Notes: generated by a model from the letters alone, not told the origin. A stretch of DNA of 19,024 nt from Clostridium sp. CAG:169 (GCA_000435195.1 FR880135.1:7674-26697), one strand, 5' to 3'. Positions 1 through 7,101 are shown, counted from the first letter of the stretch. Numbers and translations: made by a program.

Positions 1-1013
1 CCCAGCGATACGCCGGTCAGGGTATCCAGCCATGCGCGTTTTTCCTCTCTGGTCAGCGGTTCCGGCTTTTCGGTAAAGAAGTTTTCCCAAATGCCGTCTG
101 CCAGCACATCCATATAATCGTCCGAGATGTACACGTCGATGGTGTTGTCGCGGTCTGCTCTGCGGATGTCCTTTTTAAATGGCAGGTTGAGCACCTTCTG
201 ATGCTGACGCAGATACCAGATGTCTGCCTTGTTGCCTGCCAGTCTGGTGCAGTGGATTCTGGACTGCTGACCTGCGCCGATACCGATGGCTTGACCGTCT
301 TTGACGTAGCAGACCGAGTTGGACTGGGTGTATTTGAGTGCAATCAAGCTAATGAGCAGGTCGATCTTTGCATTTTCCGGCAGCTCTTTGTTCTGGGAAA
401 CGATATTCTGGAACAGGTCGGTGTCAATCTTCAGATTGTTTCTGCCCTGCTCGAAGGTGATACCGAACACATCCTTGTGCTCGATTGGCTGTGGAACATA
501 AGCAGGGTCGATCTCGATGACGTTGTAGGTGCCTTTGCGTTTTTCCTTGAGAATTTCCAGCGCCTCTTCGGTGTAGCCCGGAGCGATGACGCCGTCGGAA
601 ACCTCGCGCTTGATGATTCTGGCGGTGCAGGCATCACAAACGTCCGACAGAGCGATGAAGTCGCCGTAGGAGGACATTCTGTCTGCACCTCTGGCTCTTG
701 CATAAGCGCTGGCGATTGGGGAAAGCTCTCCCAGGTCATCTACAAAGTAGATTTTTTTCATGGTGTCATCCAGCGGCAGACCAACAGCGGCGCCTGCCGG
801 AGAAACGTGCTTGAAGGAAGCAGCTGCCGGAAGACCGGTTGCTTCCTTCAGCTCCTTGACCAGCTGCCAGCTGTTGAAGGCATCCAGGAAGTTGATGTAT
901 CCCGGTTTGCCGTTGAGTACCTTCAGCGGCAGTTCACTGCCGTCTTTCATAAAAATGCGGGATGGTTTCTGATTTGGGTTGCATCCATATTTCAGCGCAA
1001 GCTCGTTTGCCAT
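1..1013 (-). CDS. AICAR transformylase, standalone (partial, C-terminus beyond window)
   Basis: Transfers the formyl group of 10-formyl-THF to AICAR to give FAICAR, the penultimate step of IMP synthesis. Read from the minus strand it begins MANELALKYGCNPNQKPS, corresponding to the start of the transformylase half of bifunctional PurH (LRYGENPHQ). It carries SFKHVSPAG, with K68 and H69 matching the catalytic Lys-His pair of the family. About 337 codons are visible and the frame runs off the left edge; standalone members are about 390 residues. No MGS-like cyclohydrolase domain precedes it, so this is the transformylase alone, with cyclization assigned to the PurO-like gene just upstream (32-bp gap). 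The ATG at 1013 is preceded by GAAAGGATG about 10 bases upstream. Such genes have been called purH or purV. The identification is firm; only the C-terminus is unseen. Confidence 0.95.
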   Translation of the reverse strand, partial: MANELALKYGCNPNQKPSRIFMKDGSELPLKVLNGKPGYINFLDAFNSWQLVKELKEATGLPAAASFKHVSPAGAAVGLPLDDTMKKIYFVDDLGELSPIASAYARARGADRMSSYGDFIALSDVCDACTARIIKREVSDGVIAPGYTEEALEILKEKRKGTYNVIEIDPAYVPQPIEHKDVFGITFEQGRNNLKIDTDLFQNIVSQNKELPENAKIDLLISLIALKYTQSNSVCYVKDGQAIGIGAGQQSRIHCTRLAGNKADIWYLRQHQKVLNLPFKKDIRRADRDNTIDVYISDDYMDVLADGIWENFFTEKPEPLTREEKRAWLDTLTGVSL

Positions 1014-1045
1014 AATTGATTTCATCCTTTCTGAAATATCTGGGA

Positions 1046-1747
1046 TTACTTGTTTTTATTGATGATGCGGGTCTGGGTTTCGCCGCTCTCCAGATCGATA
1101 AAGCGGGTAAACAGAGAAACCTTGTTGTCCTCGTTGAGGTTATCCCAAACCTGTGCGGTAAATGCGTCGATGTCGCCTTCGATGATGACCGGTGTCGGCT
1201 CACCCTCATAGGAAGGGATTGGGTTGCCGTCGCAGCGGTAGGTGTGGATGAAATGCCCCTGACCTGCCTTTGGATTTTCGTACTCAAAGAAATATCTCTG
1301 ATTGCTTTCCGGATCGCCGTTGTTGCTCTTGAGGATGGACAGCTTGTAGTTGCAACCCTCTACCACACCGGAGATGCGTGGGGTGAAGTTTGGTGCATCC
1401 GGCTCGAAGGTTCTGGTGCGCAGCGCTTCTTCAAAGGTTTTGCCGTCCTTGATAAAGTCATAAATGGTATCGGTCTGGTCTCCGTTGGTAACGATGGTCT
1501 TTGCTCCCAGCACACGAACCGGTGCGTAGATGATCAGCGACGGGTCTGCCAGCTTTGCCGGGTCAAACGCCTCGGTACGGATGCCACCCTCCTGCTCTAC
1601 AAAAACACGGTTGCGGCTGTTTTCACTTCTGCCCATGATGAAGTAGGCGATGACCATTTTTTTGCCGTCCTGGCTTCTGCCCAGCACGATACCTCTGCCC
1701 GGGTAGGTAGTGGAAGCAAGTTCCTCTGCAAGATTCAGATAATTCAT
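1046..1747 (-). CDS. purO: IMP cyclohydrolase, PurO-like
   Basis: Predicted to close FAICAR to IMP, the last step of de novo purine synthesis. The 233-residue protein begins MNYLNLAEELASTTYPGRGI and contains the N-terminal pattern YPGRGIVLGRSQDGKK followed by IMGRSENSRNR, as in the NTN-hydrolase-fold IMP_cyclohyd family first known from archaeal PurO. It is not related to the MGS-like cyclohydrolase domain of PurH. I chose ATG 1747 because GAGGAGAG lies at optimal distance; the frame is open further upstream but would then overlap purN. It sits between purN (22-bp gap) and the AICAR transformylase, so the two final steps are encoded side by side. Family assignment is by motif recognition; function follows from family plus context. 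Confidence 0.9.
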   Translation of the reverse strand: MNYLNLAEELASTTYPGRGIVLGRSQDGKKMVIAYFIMGRSENSRNRVFVEQEGGIRTEAFDPAKLADPSLIIYAPVRVLGAKTIVTNGDQTDTIYDFIKDGKTFEEALRTRTFEPDAPNFTPRISGVVEGCNYKLSILKSNNGDPESNQRYFFEYENPKAGQGHFIHTYRCDGNPIPSYEGEPTPVIIEGDIDAFTAQVWDNLNEDNKVSLFTRFIDLESGETQTRIINKNK

Positions 1748-1769
1748 AACCAATTCTCTCCTCAACTTC

Positions 1770-2381
1770 TCAGCTGTTTTGCTTTTCTTTTTCAATCTGC
1801 TCACAAACCATCGCGGTCGCTTTTGGGAGCAGTTCCCATTCTGCCTGCTCCATCACCCGTCTTTGCAACGTTTCGGGTGTGTCGTCCGGCTGGATGTAGA
1901 CCGCCTTTTGCAGCAGGATGCTGCCTCCGTCGGTCACCTCGTTGACATAATGCACCGTAGCGCCGGTGACCTTGACTCCGTAATCCAGCGCTGCCTGATG
2001 CACCTTCAATCCGTAAAAGCCCTTGCCGCAGAAGGAAGGGATCAGGGACGGATGGACGTTGATGATGCGGTTCGGATACGCCTGCACCATGTCCTTACAC
2101 AGGATGCTTAAAAATCCTGCCAGCACCACCATCTCGATTCCTCTGCTTTGCAGCTGCTCAAGCACCTTTGCACTGAACTGCTCGGGACTGCTGCACTGTT
2201 TGCGGTCCACCACGATGCTTTCGATGCCGGCTTTTTTTGCACGCTCCAGCGCATAGACATCCGGGCGGGAGCTGAGGACCAGACAAATCTTTCCGCTGCC
2301 CAGTTCACCCTGCTGCTCGCGGTCGATCAAAGCCTGCAAGTTGGTGCCGCCTCCCGACACCAGCACTGCTATCTTGACCAT
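1770..2381 (-). CDS. purN: Phosphoribosylglycinamide formyltransferase PurN
   Basis: Transfers a formyl group from 10-formyl-THF to GAR to give FGAR in the cytosol. The 203-residue protein opens with the nucleotide-binding pattern KIAVLVSGGGTNLQALI. It carries the catalytic triad of the formyltransferase family: N108 and H110 in INVHPSLIP, and D151 in NEVTDGGSIL. Length matches the usual 190-215 residues. ATG 2381 is preferred over an in-frame GTG at 2387 because GAAAGGAG lies eight bases before the ATG but only two before the GTG. It is separated from purM by a 125-bp gap holding a structured inverted-repeat element, which might set its expression apart from the promoter-proximal genes. Confidence 0.96.
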   Translation of the reverse strand: MVKIAVLVSGGGTNLQALIDREQQGELGSGKICLVLSSRPDVYALERAKKAGIESIVVDRKQCSSPEQFSAKVLEQLQSRGIEMVVLAGFLSILCKDMVQAYPNRIINVHPSLIPSFCGKGFYGLKVHQAALDYGVKVTGATVHYVNEVTDGGSILLQKAVYIQPDDTPETLQRRVMEQAEWELLPKATAMVCEQIEKEKQNS

Positions 2382-2406
2382 TTCCACCGCTCCTTTCGAT
2401 AAAATG

Positions 2407-2488
2407 AAAAGCAGACGCCGCGCAGGTGCGACCCTTGCCCACCTTTTTACACGGATACAGGGGAAGGACCATTGCTACGTCTGCTTTT
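2407..2488 (-). promoter_or_regulatory. Candidate structured RNA element between purM and purN
   Basis: In the minus-strand transcript, AAAAGCAGACG (2488-2478) is perfectly complementary to CGUCUGCUUUU (2417-2407), an 11-bp outer stem closing 60 nt. Inside, GGUCCUUCCCC (2470-2460) can pair with GGGCAAGGGUC (2440-2430) with one C-C mismatch and two G-U pairs. A competing small hairpin AGGUG/CACCU (2444-2440 with 2428-2424) uses overlapping bases, so two mutually exclusive folds are possible. The outer 3' arm is followed by UUUUCAUUUU and, about ten bases on, the purN Shine-Dalgarno. It does not match the conserved cores of the purine, ZTP or THF riboswitches as I know them. That it acts as an attenuator or ligand sensor is inference. 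Confidence 0.5.
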
Positions 2489-2506
2489 GTGTGATTGTCA
2501 AAAAGA

Positions 2507-3544
2507 CTAGATGATTTCGACCTCTTTGCTACCCTGTTCCACTTTACCAATCACATAGGCATCCTCGCCAGCTTCTTTAAGAACCTGCAGCGCTTTGTCT
2601 GCATCCTCGCTGGAAACGATGGCAATCATGCCGACGCCCATGTTGAAGGTGTTGAACATATCGTGCTCAGAAATCTCTCCTACCTTCTGGATTTCCTGGA
2701 AGATAGGCAGTACGCGCACGCTGTTTCTTTCTACAACAGCCTTGGTTCTGTCGTTGAGTGCGCGCGGGATATTTTCATAGAAACCGCCGCCGGTTACATG
2801 AACAACCGATTTCACTTTGATTTCGTCCATCAGCTTGAGCATCGGTTTTACATACAGTCTGGTTGGGGTCAGTAGGGTTTCACCCAGGGTAGATCCGTTA
2901 AATTCACGGAAGATGTTTCTTGGTTTGCTTTCCAGCTCAAACACCTTTCTCACCAGAGAAAATCCGTTGGAGTGAACGCCGGAGGACGGCAGAGCGATCA
3001 TCACATCGCCTGGCTGTACATTTTCCGGGTCGAGCATTTTATCCTTGTCCACAACACCTACACTGAAGCCTGCAAGGTCATACTCGTCCACCGGATAAAA
3101 TCCCGGCATCTCAGCAGTTTCGCCGCCAACCAGCGCACAGCCGGTCTCTACGCAGCCGTCTGCCACGCCCTTAACGATGTCCGCTACCTTTTCCGGGATA
3201 TTTTTGCCCAGTGCAATATAATCCAGGAATACCAGCGGTTTTGCACCGCAGCAGATGATGTCGTTGACACACATTGCCACACAGTCGATGCCCACTGTGT
3301 CATGCTTGTCCAGCATGAATGCAATCTTCAGCTTGGTGCCCACGCCGTCTGTTCCGGAAACCAGAACCGGCTTGGTAATGCCGGTCAGGTCCAGCTCAAA
3401 GGCTCCGCCGAAGCCGCCGATGCCGCCCATCATGCCCGATGTCATGGTTCTTGCAACGTGTGCCTTCATCAATTCAACTGCCTTGTATCCGGCGGTAACG
3501 TCTACGCCGGCTGCCTTATAGCTTTCGCTGAAACTTTCGCTCAT
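2507..3544 (-). CDS. purM: Phosphoribosylformylglycinamidine cyclo-ligase PurM
   Basis: AIR synthetase: ATP-dependent cyclization of FGAM to AIR in purine synthesis. The 345-residue protein shows the PurM hallmarks in order: FGGAFEL near residue 45, the GTDGVGTK motif at 64-71, DCVAMCVNDIICCGAKPLVF, the VGGETAEMPGFY motif, LPSSGVHSNGFSLVRK, and HVTGGGFYENIPR. Length is normal (about 330-350). The start MSESFSESYKAAGVDV is preceded by AGAAAGGAT at suitable spacing. It lies 51 bp downstream of purC and 125 bp upstream of purN, with no promoter-like sequence in the short upstream gap, so co-transcription from the purE promoter is likely. Confidence 0.97.
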   Translation of the reverse strand: MSESFSESYKAAGVDVTAGYKAVELMKAHVARTMTSGMMGGIGGFGGAFELDLTGITKPVLVSGTDGVGTKLKIAFMLDKHDTVGIDCVAMCVNDIICCGAKPLVFLDYIALGKNIPEKVADIVKGVADGCVETGCALVGGETAEMPGFYPVDEYDLAGFSVGVVDKDKMLDPENVQPGDVMIALPSSGVHSNGFSLVRKVFELESKPRNIFREFNGSTLGETLLTPTRLYVKPMLKLMDEIKVKSVVHVTGGGFYENIPRALNDRTKAVVERNSVRVLPIFQEIQKVGEISEHDMFNTFNMGVGMIAIVSSEDADKALQVLKEAGEDAYVIGKVEQGSKEVEII

Positions 3545-3595
3545 ATCGTTAAAATCCTTTCTGTTGTTGCCCTGTTCTAGTAAAGAAGATGCGGA

Positions 3596-4306
3596 TTATT
3601 CACCCAGCAGTCTCTTCATGATTTCGTGGTAGCCCTCGTCAACATTGTCCATATCTCTTCTGAAACGGTCTTTGTCCAGTTTTTCATGGGTGGTAGCATC
3701 CCAGAAGCGGCAGGTGTCAGGGGAGATTTCGTCTGCCAGAACGATGGTACCGTCGCTGAGCTTACCAAACTCCAGCTTGAAGTCTACCAGGTCTACGTTG
3801 ATCTCTTTAAAGAAAGCCTTGAGGATTTCATTGATCTTGAAAGCGTAGGAAGCAATCTGATCCAGCTCTTCGCGGGTGCACAGCTGCATTGCCAGTGCAT
3901 GGTAGTCGTTGATCAGCGGGTCGCCCAGATCGTCGTTTTTGTAGCTGTATTCCAAAACGGTGGTTGGCAGAACGGTGCCTTCCTCGATGCCCAGACGTTT
4001 GGACATGGAACCTGCTGCGATGTTGCGAACGATTACCTCCAGAGGAACGATCTTCACTTTTTTAACAACGGTTTCACGGTCGGACAGCTCTTCTACAAAG
4101 TGGGTCGGGATGCCTTTGCTTTCCAGCATCTTCATCAGATGGTTGGTAACGCGGTTGTTGATAACGCCTTTGCCCGAGATAGTGCCTTTTTTCAGACCGT
4201 TAAAAGCGGTTGCATCGTCCTTATAGTCAACGATGTACAGCTCAGGATCCTCGGTGGTATAGACCTTTTTTGCCTTGCCTTCATAAAGCATTTCACACTT
4301 TTTCAT
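3596..4306 (-). CDS. purC: SAICAR synthetase PurC
   Basis: Joins CAIR and aspartate with ATP to form SAICAR. The 236-residue protein begins MKKCEMLYEGKAKKVYTTED, with the phosphate-binding EGKAKKV at 9-15. It then shows PLEVIVRNIAAGSMSKR, the signature VDFKLEFGK, and LADEISPDTCRFWD, all characteristic of bacterial PurC. Length fits the 230-240 residue bacterial form. The frame is open 12 codons further upstream, but ATG 4306 follows GGAGGTAATC at ideal spacing and yields the family-standard N-terminus. It lies 82 bp downstream of purE; the gap contains only a weak GAGC/GCTC hairpin. Confidence 0.97.
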   Translation of the reverse strand: MKKCEMLYEGKAKKVYTTEDPELYIVDYKDDATAFNGLKKGTISGKGVINNRVTNHLMKMLESKGIPTHFVEELSDRETVVKKVKIVPLEVIVRNIAAGSMSKRLGIEEGTVLPTTVLEYSYKNDDLGDPLINDYHALAMQLCTREELDQIASYAFKINEILKAFFKEINVDLVDFKLEFGKLSDGTIVLADEISPDTCRFWDATTHEKLDKDRFRRDMDNVDEGYHEIMKRLLGE

Positions 4307-4388
4307 TTTGATTACCTCCATACTTCTCATTGAGCCTTGCAAGCTCTGTATCTAAAAAAATTTGACCGACTGATGTTAAAAAGCGCAG

Positions 4389-4895
4389 TTACTCTGCCAG
4401 CTCCTGCTGAAGCTTGGCATCCTTTTCGATGACTGCACGGTTCATCTTGTCCTTCATTTCGTCCAGCTGTGCAGCCAGCTTTTCATCGCTGAGCGCCAGC
4501 ATCTGAACGGCAAGGATCGCTGCATTCTCTGCGCCGTTGATTGCAACGGTTGCCACCGGAATGCCGGACGGCATCTGAACGGTTGCCAGCAGGGCATCCA
4601 GTCCATCCAGGGTAGAAGACTTGATTGGAATCCCGATGACCGGCAGGGTGGTGTGCGCTGCCAGAACGCCGCCCAGGTGGGCTGCCTTGCCGGCTGCTGC
4701 GATGATGACGCCAAAGCCGTTTGCCTTTGCGTTTGCTGCAAACTCACTTGCCAGAGCCGGTGTGCGGTGTGCGCTCATAACGTGTGCCTCCACCGGTACA
4801 CCAAAAGATTTCAGTTTATCGATCGCAGGTTTTACAACCGGCAGATCGCTGTCGCTGCCCATGATGACAGCTACTTTTTTTGCTGTGTTTTCCAT
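4389..4895 (-). CDS. purE: N5-CAIR mutase PurE
   Basis: Catalytic subunit converting N5-CAIR to CAIR (class I) in purine synthesis. The 168-residue protein has the class I features: MGSDSDLPVV with SDSDL at 14-18, MSAHRTP with catalytic H43, AAAGKAAHLGGVLA, GIPIKSSTLDGLDALL and VQMPSGIPVATVAI. The frame continues upstream without a stop, but ATG 4895 follows GGGAGGAA and gives the family length. It is the first enzyme gene of the operon. No purK is present in the window, so the N5-CAIR synthetase, if used, must be elsewhere. An intrinsic terminator and a leader ORF lie directly upstream, so expression is likely controlled by readthrough. Confidence 0.97.
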   Translation of the reverse strand: MENTAKKVAVIMGSDSDLPVVKPAIDKLKSFGVPVEAHVMSAHRTPALASEFAANAKANGFGVIIAAAGKAAHLGGVLAAHTTLPVIGIPIKSSTLDGLDALLATVQMPSGIPVATVAINGAENAAILAVQMLALSDEKLAAQLDEMKDKMNRAVIEKDAKLQQELAE

Positions 4896-4941
4896 TGTTA
4901 CCGTTCCTCCCATCTCCCTGCACCGCAGTTTCCTTTGGTGC

Positions 4942-4980
4942 AATAAAAAAACGCTGCGACAAAGACCCTGCCACAGCATA
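4942..4980 (-). terminator. Intrinsic terminator in the purE leader (candidate attenuator)
   Basis: In the minus-strand RNA, GCUGUGGCA (4977-4969) pairs with UGUCGCAGC (4961-4953) around a 7-nt loop, a nine-bp stem with two G-U pairs that extends by U-G and A-U. It is followed by a run of seven U residues (4951-4945) and then AUU. It stands 47 bases before the purE start codon and five to eight bases after the stop codon of the 43-codon leader ORF. Transcripts from the promoter at 5179-5207 must read through it to express the purine operon. Confidence 0.8.
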
Positions 4981-4984
4981 CACT

Positions 4985-5116
4985 TTACCCATTTTTTCTG
5001 TTGTATACAGACTTCTCTCCCTGTCCTGCAAAAAAGCGCACGGAACCCACCTGCAAAGCAAAGCAAAAACCAATCAGACCGCTGGTCCAATGTCCAAAAA
5101 CAGTGCTTTTTTTCAC
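4985..5116 (-). CDS. Small leader ORF upstream of purE (43 codons)
   Basis: I do not recognise this peptide. It starts at GTG 5116, preceded by the strong Shine-Dalgarno GGAGGAAGG, and begins MKKSTVFGHWTSGL. It has a hydrophobic central stretch (about residues 11-30), seven glycines, and a basic tail ending YNRKNG. This could be a single-pass small membrane protein or a leader peptide whose translation matters more than its product. Its stop codon lies a few bases before the terminator stem. A ribosome terminating there would cover the 5' side of the hairpin, so translation could promote readthrough into purE. The position between a good promoter and the terminator supports transcription; translation is inferred from the ribosome binding site only. 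Confidence 0.5.
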   Translation of the reverse strand: MKKSTVFGHWTSGLIGFCFALQVGSVRFFAGQGEKSVYNRKNG

Positions 5117-5178
5117 AGTTCCTTCCTCCATTCTTTCTAGCGGCAGGGGTGAGCGATGCTGTATCATCAGTTAATATT

Positions 5179-5207
5179 ATTCTATATGAATCCAATGTAA
5201 AATGCAA
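5179..5207 (-). promoter_or_regulatory. Sigma-A type promoter of the purine operon
   Basis: Minus strand reads TTGCAT (5207-5202), a 17-bp spacer, and TAGAAT (5184-5179), embedded in AT-rich sequence just downstream of the terminator of the preceding operon. The transcript would start near 5172 and carry a leader of about 275 nt before purE. I saw no purine-riboswitch core or ZTP motif in this leader. Confidence 0.7.
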
Positions 5208-5322
5208 GTATCTGCCAGATTTCGATGGAAAAATCGTACAGGTATTTTAATTTTCTTCCGCTTTTGGATGGATATTTGTTCATATTATCCATTCTTTTGC
5301 AGGATTGTTTTTCCCTTACATC

Positions 5323-5357
5323 AAAAAAGGTCCCTCCTGTGCCGGAAGGACCTTTTT
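5323..5357 (-). terminator. Intrinsic terminator of the nfeD-SPFH operon
   Basis: Minus strand RNA: AAAAAGGUCCUUCC (5357-5344), loop GGCACA, GGAGGGACCUUUUUU (5337-5323). The 14-bp stem has one U-G pair that is a proper wobble only on this strand, and it ends in a U-tract. It lies 35 bases after the SPFH gene stop codon. Confidence 0.9.
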
Positions 5358-5392
5358 CTTTATGAAATTGGTTATCAAAATCTACACAAGAC

Positions 5393-6334
5393 TTACTCCT
5401 GTGTGCCTGCACCTGCATGGTCGGTGACAATCTCCTTGATGGAGGCAGCAAAACCTGCCAGCGACTGCATCTCGCTTGGGATAATCAGCTTGGTTGCCTG
5501 ACCGTCTGCCACCTTTGCCAGTGCCTCAAAGCTCTTGAGGGTGAGCACCTTGTCGGTCGGAGCTGCATCGTTGAGCATCTTCAAGCTGTCTGCATACGCC
5601 TGCTGTACCTTCAGAATAGCGGTCGCTTCACCGTCCGCCTCACGAATCTTCTGCTCACGCACTGCGTCTGCGCGCAGGATTGCCGATTCCTTCTCCGCCT
5701 GTGCCTTCAGGATAGCCGCTTCCTTCTCACCTTCTGCAATCAGCACCTGGCTGCGCTTCTGACCCTCTGCCCGAAGGATGGACTCGCGGCGCTGACGCTC
5801 TGCCTTCATCTGCTTTTCCATCGCATCCTGGATCTCTGCCGGCGGCAGGATGTTTTTCAGTTCTACGCGGTTGACCTTGATGCCCCATTTGTCGGTGGCA
5901 GTGTCCAGTGTGGTGGTAATCTTGGTGTTGATTACATCACGGGAGGTCAGGGTGTGGTCCAGCTCCAGCTCACCGATGATGTTTCGCAGCGTAGTAGCTG
6001 TCAGATTTTCAATCGCGGAAATCGGACGCTCCACGCCGTAGGTAAACAGCTTGGCATCGGTAATCTCATAAAAGACAACGCTGTCAATCTGCATGGTAAC
6101 GTTGTCGCGGGTGATAACCGGCTGTGGCTTAAAATCGACTACCTGCTCTTTCAGGGAAACTCGTTTTGCAATATGGTCGACAAACGGAACCTTAAAGTGT
6201 ACGCCGTTGTCCCAGGTCTGATAATAAGAACCCAGGCGCTCCACAACAAATACCATCGACTGCGGAACGATTTTAATGTTGGTAATCAATAGGATTAGAA
6301 TTACAAGAACCAATACCGACAGAAAAATAATCAT
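5393..6334 (-). CDS. SPFH/band-7 membrane protein (paraslipin/QmcA-like)
   Basis: A membrane-anchored scaffold protein of the stomatin/prohibitin/flotillin superfamily, 313 residues. Residues 1-19 form one hydrophobic N-terminal segment. The SPFH domain follows: NIKIVPQSMVFVVERLG, then DNGVHFKVPFVDHIAKRVSLKEQ, VITRDNVTMQIDSVVFYEI and LRNIIGELELDHTLTSRD. NRVELKNILPPAEIQDAMEKQ leads into a long Glu/Ala/Arg-rich coiled coil (about 170-240) and a conserved C-terminal LLIPSEMQSLAG-like stretch (here KLIIPSEMQSLAG). This matches the paraslipin/QmcA branch. ATG 6334 follows GTGGAGG. It lies 19 bp downstream of an NfeD-family gene; such pairs are widespread and are thought to act together in membrane microdomain organisation or quality control. 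The exact role is not determined by sequence. Confidence 0.93.
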   Translation of the reverse strand: MIIFLSVLVLVILILLITNIKIVPQSMVFVVERLGSYYQTWDNGVHFKVPFVDHIAKRVSLKEQVVDFKPQPVITRDNVTMQIDSVVFYEITDAKLFTYGVERPISAIENLTATTLRNIIGELELDHTLTSRDVINTKITTTLDTATDKWGIKVNRVELKNILPPAEIQDAMEKQMKAERQRRESILRAEGQKRSQVLIAEGEKEAAILKAQAEKESAILRADAVREQKIREADGEATAILKVQQAYADSLKMLNDAAPTDKVLTLKSFEALAKVADGQATKLIIPSEMQSLAGFAASIKEIVTDHAGAGTQE

Positions 6335-6353
6335 AAAATGCCTCCACCCTTCT

Positions 6354-6812
6354 TTACTGAATGTTTTCCAAAGCTTTTACATAAACGGTCACGCCTTCAA
6401 TGCGAACAATTTGGACCTTTTGACTGGTTGCAAAGCTTTCTTCCTTGTTGACTGCCGCTGCCGACCAGTCCTGCCCTTCGATCTCCACCCTTCCTCTCTG
6501 TTCAGAAGAAATCGGATGGATGACCACAGCGGTCTGACCGATGATGCGGTCTGCGTTGGTCTTTTCCTTGGGAGCCGATTGAATTTTCTTTACAAGAGGT
6601 CTGCTGGCAATCAAGCTCAACAGCGAAACCACAACAAATGTAATCAGCTGTACGGTCCCCGAAGCTCCCATCAGGGATGCCAGCAGCGATGCCACCGCTC
6701 CCAGTGCAAACCATACCGCGACCAGCTGATAGGTTGCGACTTCTGCCACAATCAGCACAACAATCAAAATCAACCAGATAATCGGTGCTGAAGTTGTTGT
6801 CAGGATATTCAT
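6354..6812 (-). CDS. NfeD-family membrane protein
   Basis: Short-form NfeD protein of 152 residues, partner of the downstream SPFH gene. Three hydrophobic segments (about 11-27, 30-48 and 52-71) include the family-typical IVAEVATYQLVAVWFALGAVASLLA. A basic stretch precedes a C-terminal beta-rich, probably OB-fold, domain (IGQTAVVIHPISSEQRGRVEIEG... ending VRIEGVTVYVKAL). It lacks the N-terminal ClpP-like serine protease domain of long NfeD proteins. ATG 6812 is chosen over TTG 6821 because AAGGAG is nine bases from the former and touches the latter. It is the first gene of a two-gene operon with its own promoter at 6916-6944. Confidence 0.92.
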   Translation of the reverse strand: MNILTTTSAPIIWLILIVVLIVAEVATYQLVAVWFALGAVASLLASLMGASGTVQLITFVVVSLLSLIASRPLVKKIQSAPKEKTNADRIIGQTAVVIHPISSEQRGRVEIEGQDWSAAAVNKEESFATSQKVQIVRIEGVTVYVKALENIQ

Positions 6813-6915
6813 TCTTTTCAACTCCTTTTTACTAGGAACAACACCCTTTGCTTCCCTGCCAAATGCCTGGAAGCACTGAGACGACCGGCGCCGACCTGCT
6901 GTTCTCTATGGATTT

Positions 6916-6944
6916 ATCATACCACAACGCCTTCTTTTTCACAA
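6916..6944 (-). promoter_or_regulatory. Promoter of the nfeD-SPFH operon
   Basis: Minus strand reads TTGTGA (6944-6939), 17-bp spacer, TATGAT (6921-6916). The leader of about 97 nt contains a 7-bp hairpin, TGCTTCC/GGAAGCA (6849-6855 with 6869-6875). The -10 overlaps the stop codon of a possible small ORF. Confidence 0.7.
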
Positions 6945-7000
6945 CCGTCATTTTCACTCAAAAGAAGCGGTTTTTTCCTCTTTGTGGCTGATTTTCCCAT
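6917..7000 (-). CDS. Possible small ORF upstream of nfeD (27 codons)
   Basis: A 27-residue reading frame beginning MGKSATKRKKPLLLSENDGC starts at ATG 7000 behind a good Shine-Dalgarno, GGAGGATATAGAC. The same frame is open to another ATG at 7027 (MYERLEDID...), which has a poorer ribosome binding site. I do not recognise the product: a basic N-terminal patch followed by an acidic segment. It lies in the 328-bp space between the racemase terminator and nfeD. No clear promoter was seen for it. It may be a real micropeptide, a gene remnant or chance. Confidence 0.22.
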   Translation of the reverse strand: MGKSATKRKKPLLLSENDGCEKEGVVV

Positions 7001-7101
7001 GTCTATATCCTCCAATCTCTCGTACATTCTCTTGATTTCTCGTTATTGCTCCTGTTTATACATTTCCCTGTATTTCCCGTTCTACCTCGAATCATCCGTA
7101 T

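Noticed and set aside
201..1019. 272-codon open frame on the plus strand
   Set aside because: It is antisense to the well-supported AICAR transformylase, has no ribosome binding site, and its translation resembles no protein; openness follows from the codon bias of the real gene.
4307..4388. Internal promoter or terminator between purE and purC
   Set aside because: Only a 4-bp GAGC/GCTC hairpin without a U-tract on the transcribed strand and no spaced -35/-10 pair are present.
4896..5179. Purine, ZTP or T-box riboswitch in the purE leader
   Set aside because: I looked for the purine-aptamer three-way-junction core, the CCUGGGC-type end of the ZTP motif, and the T-box UGGN sequence in a suitable setting, and found none.
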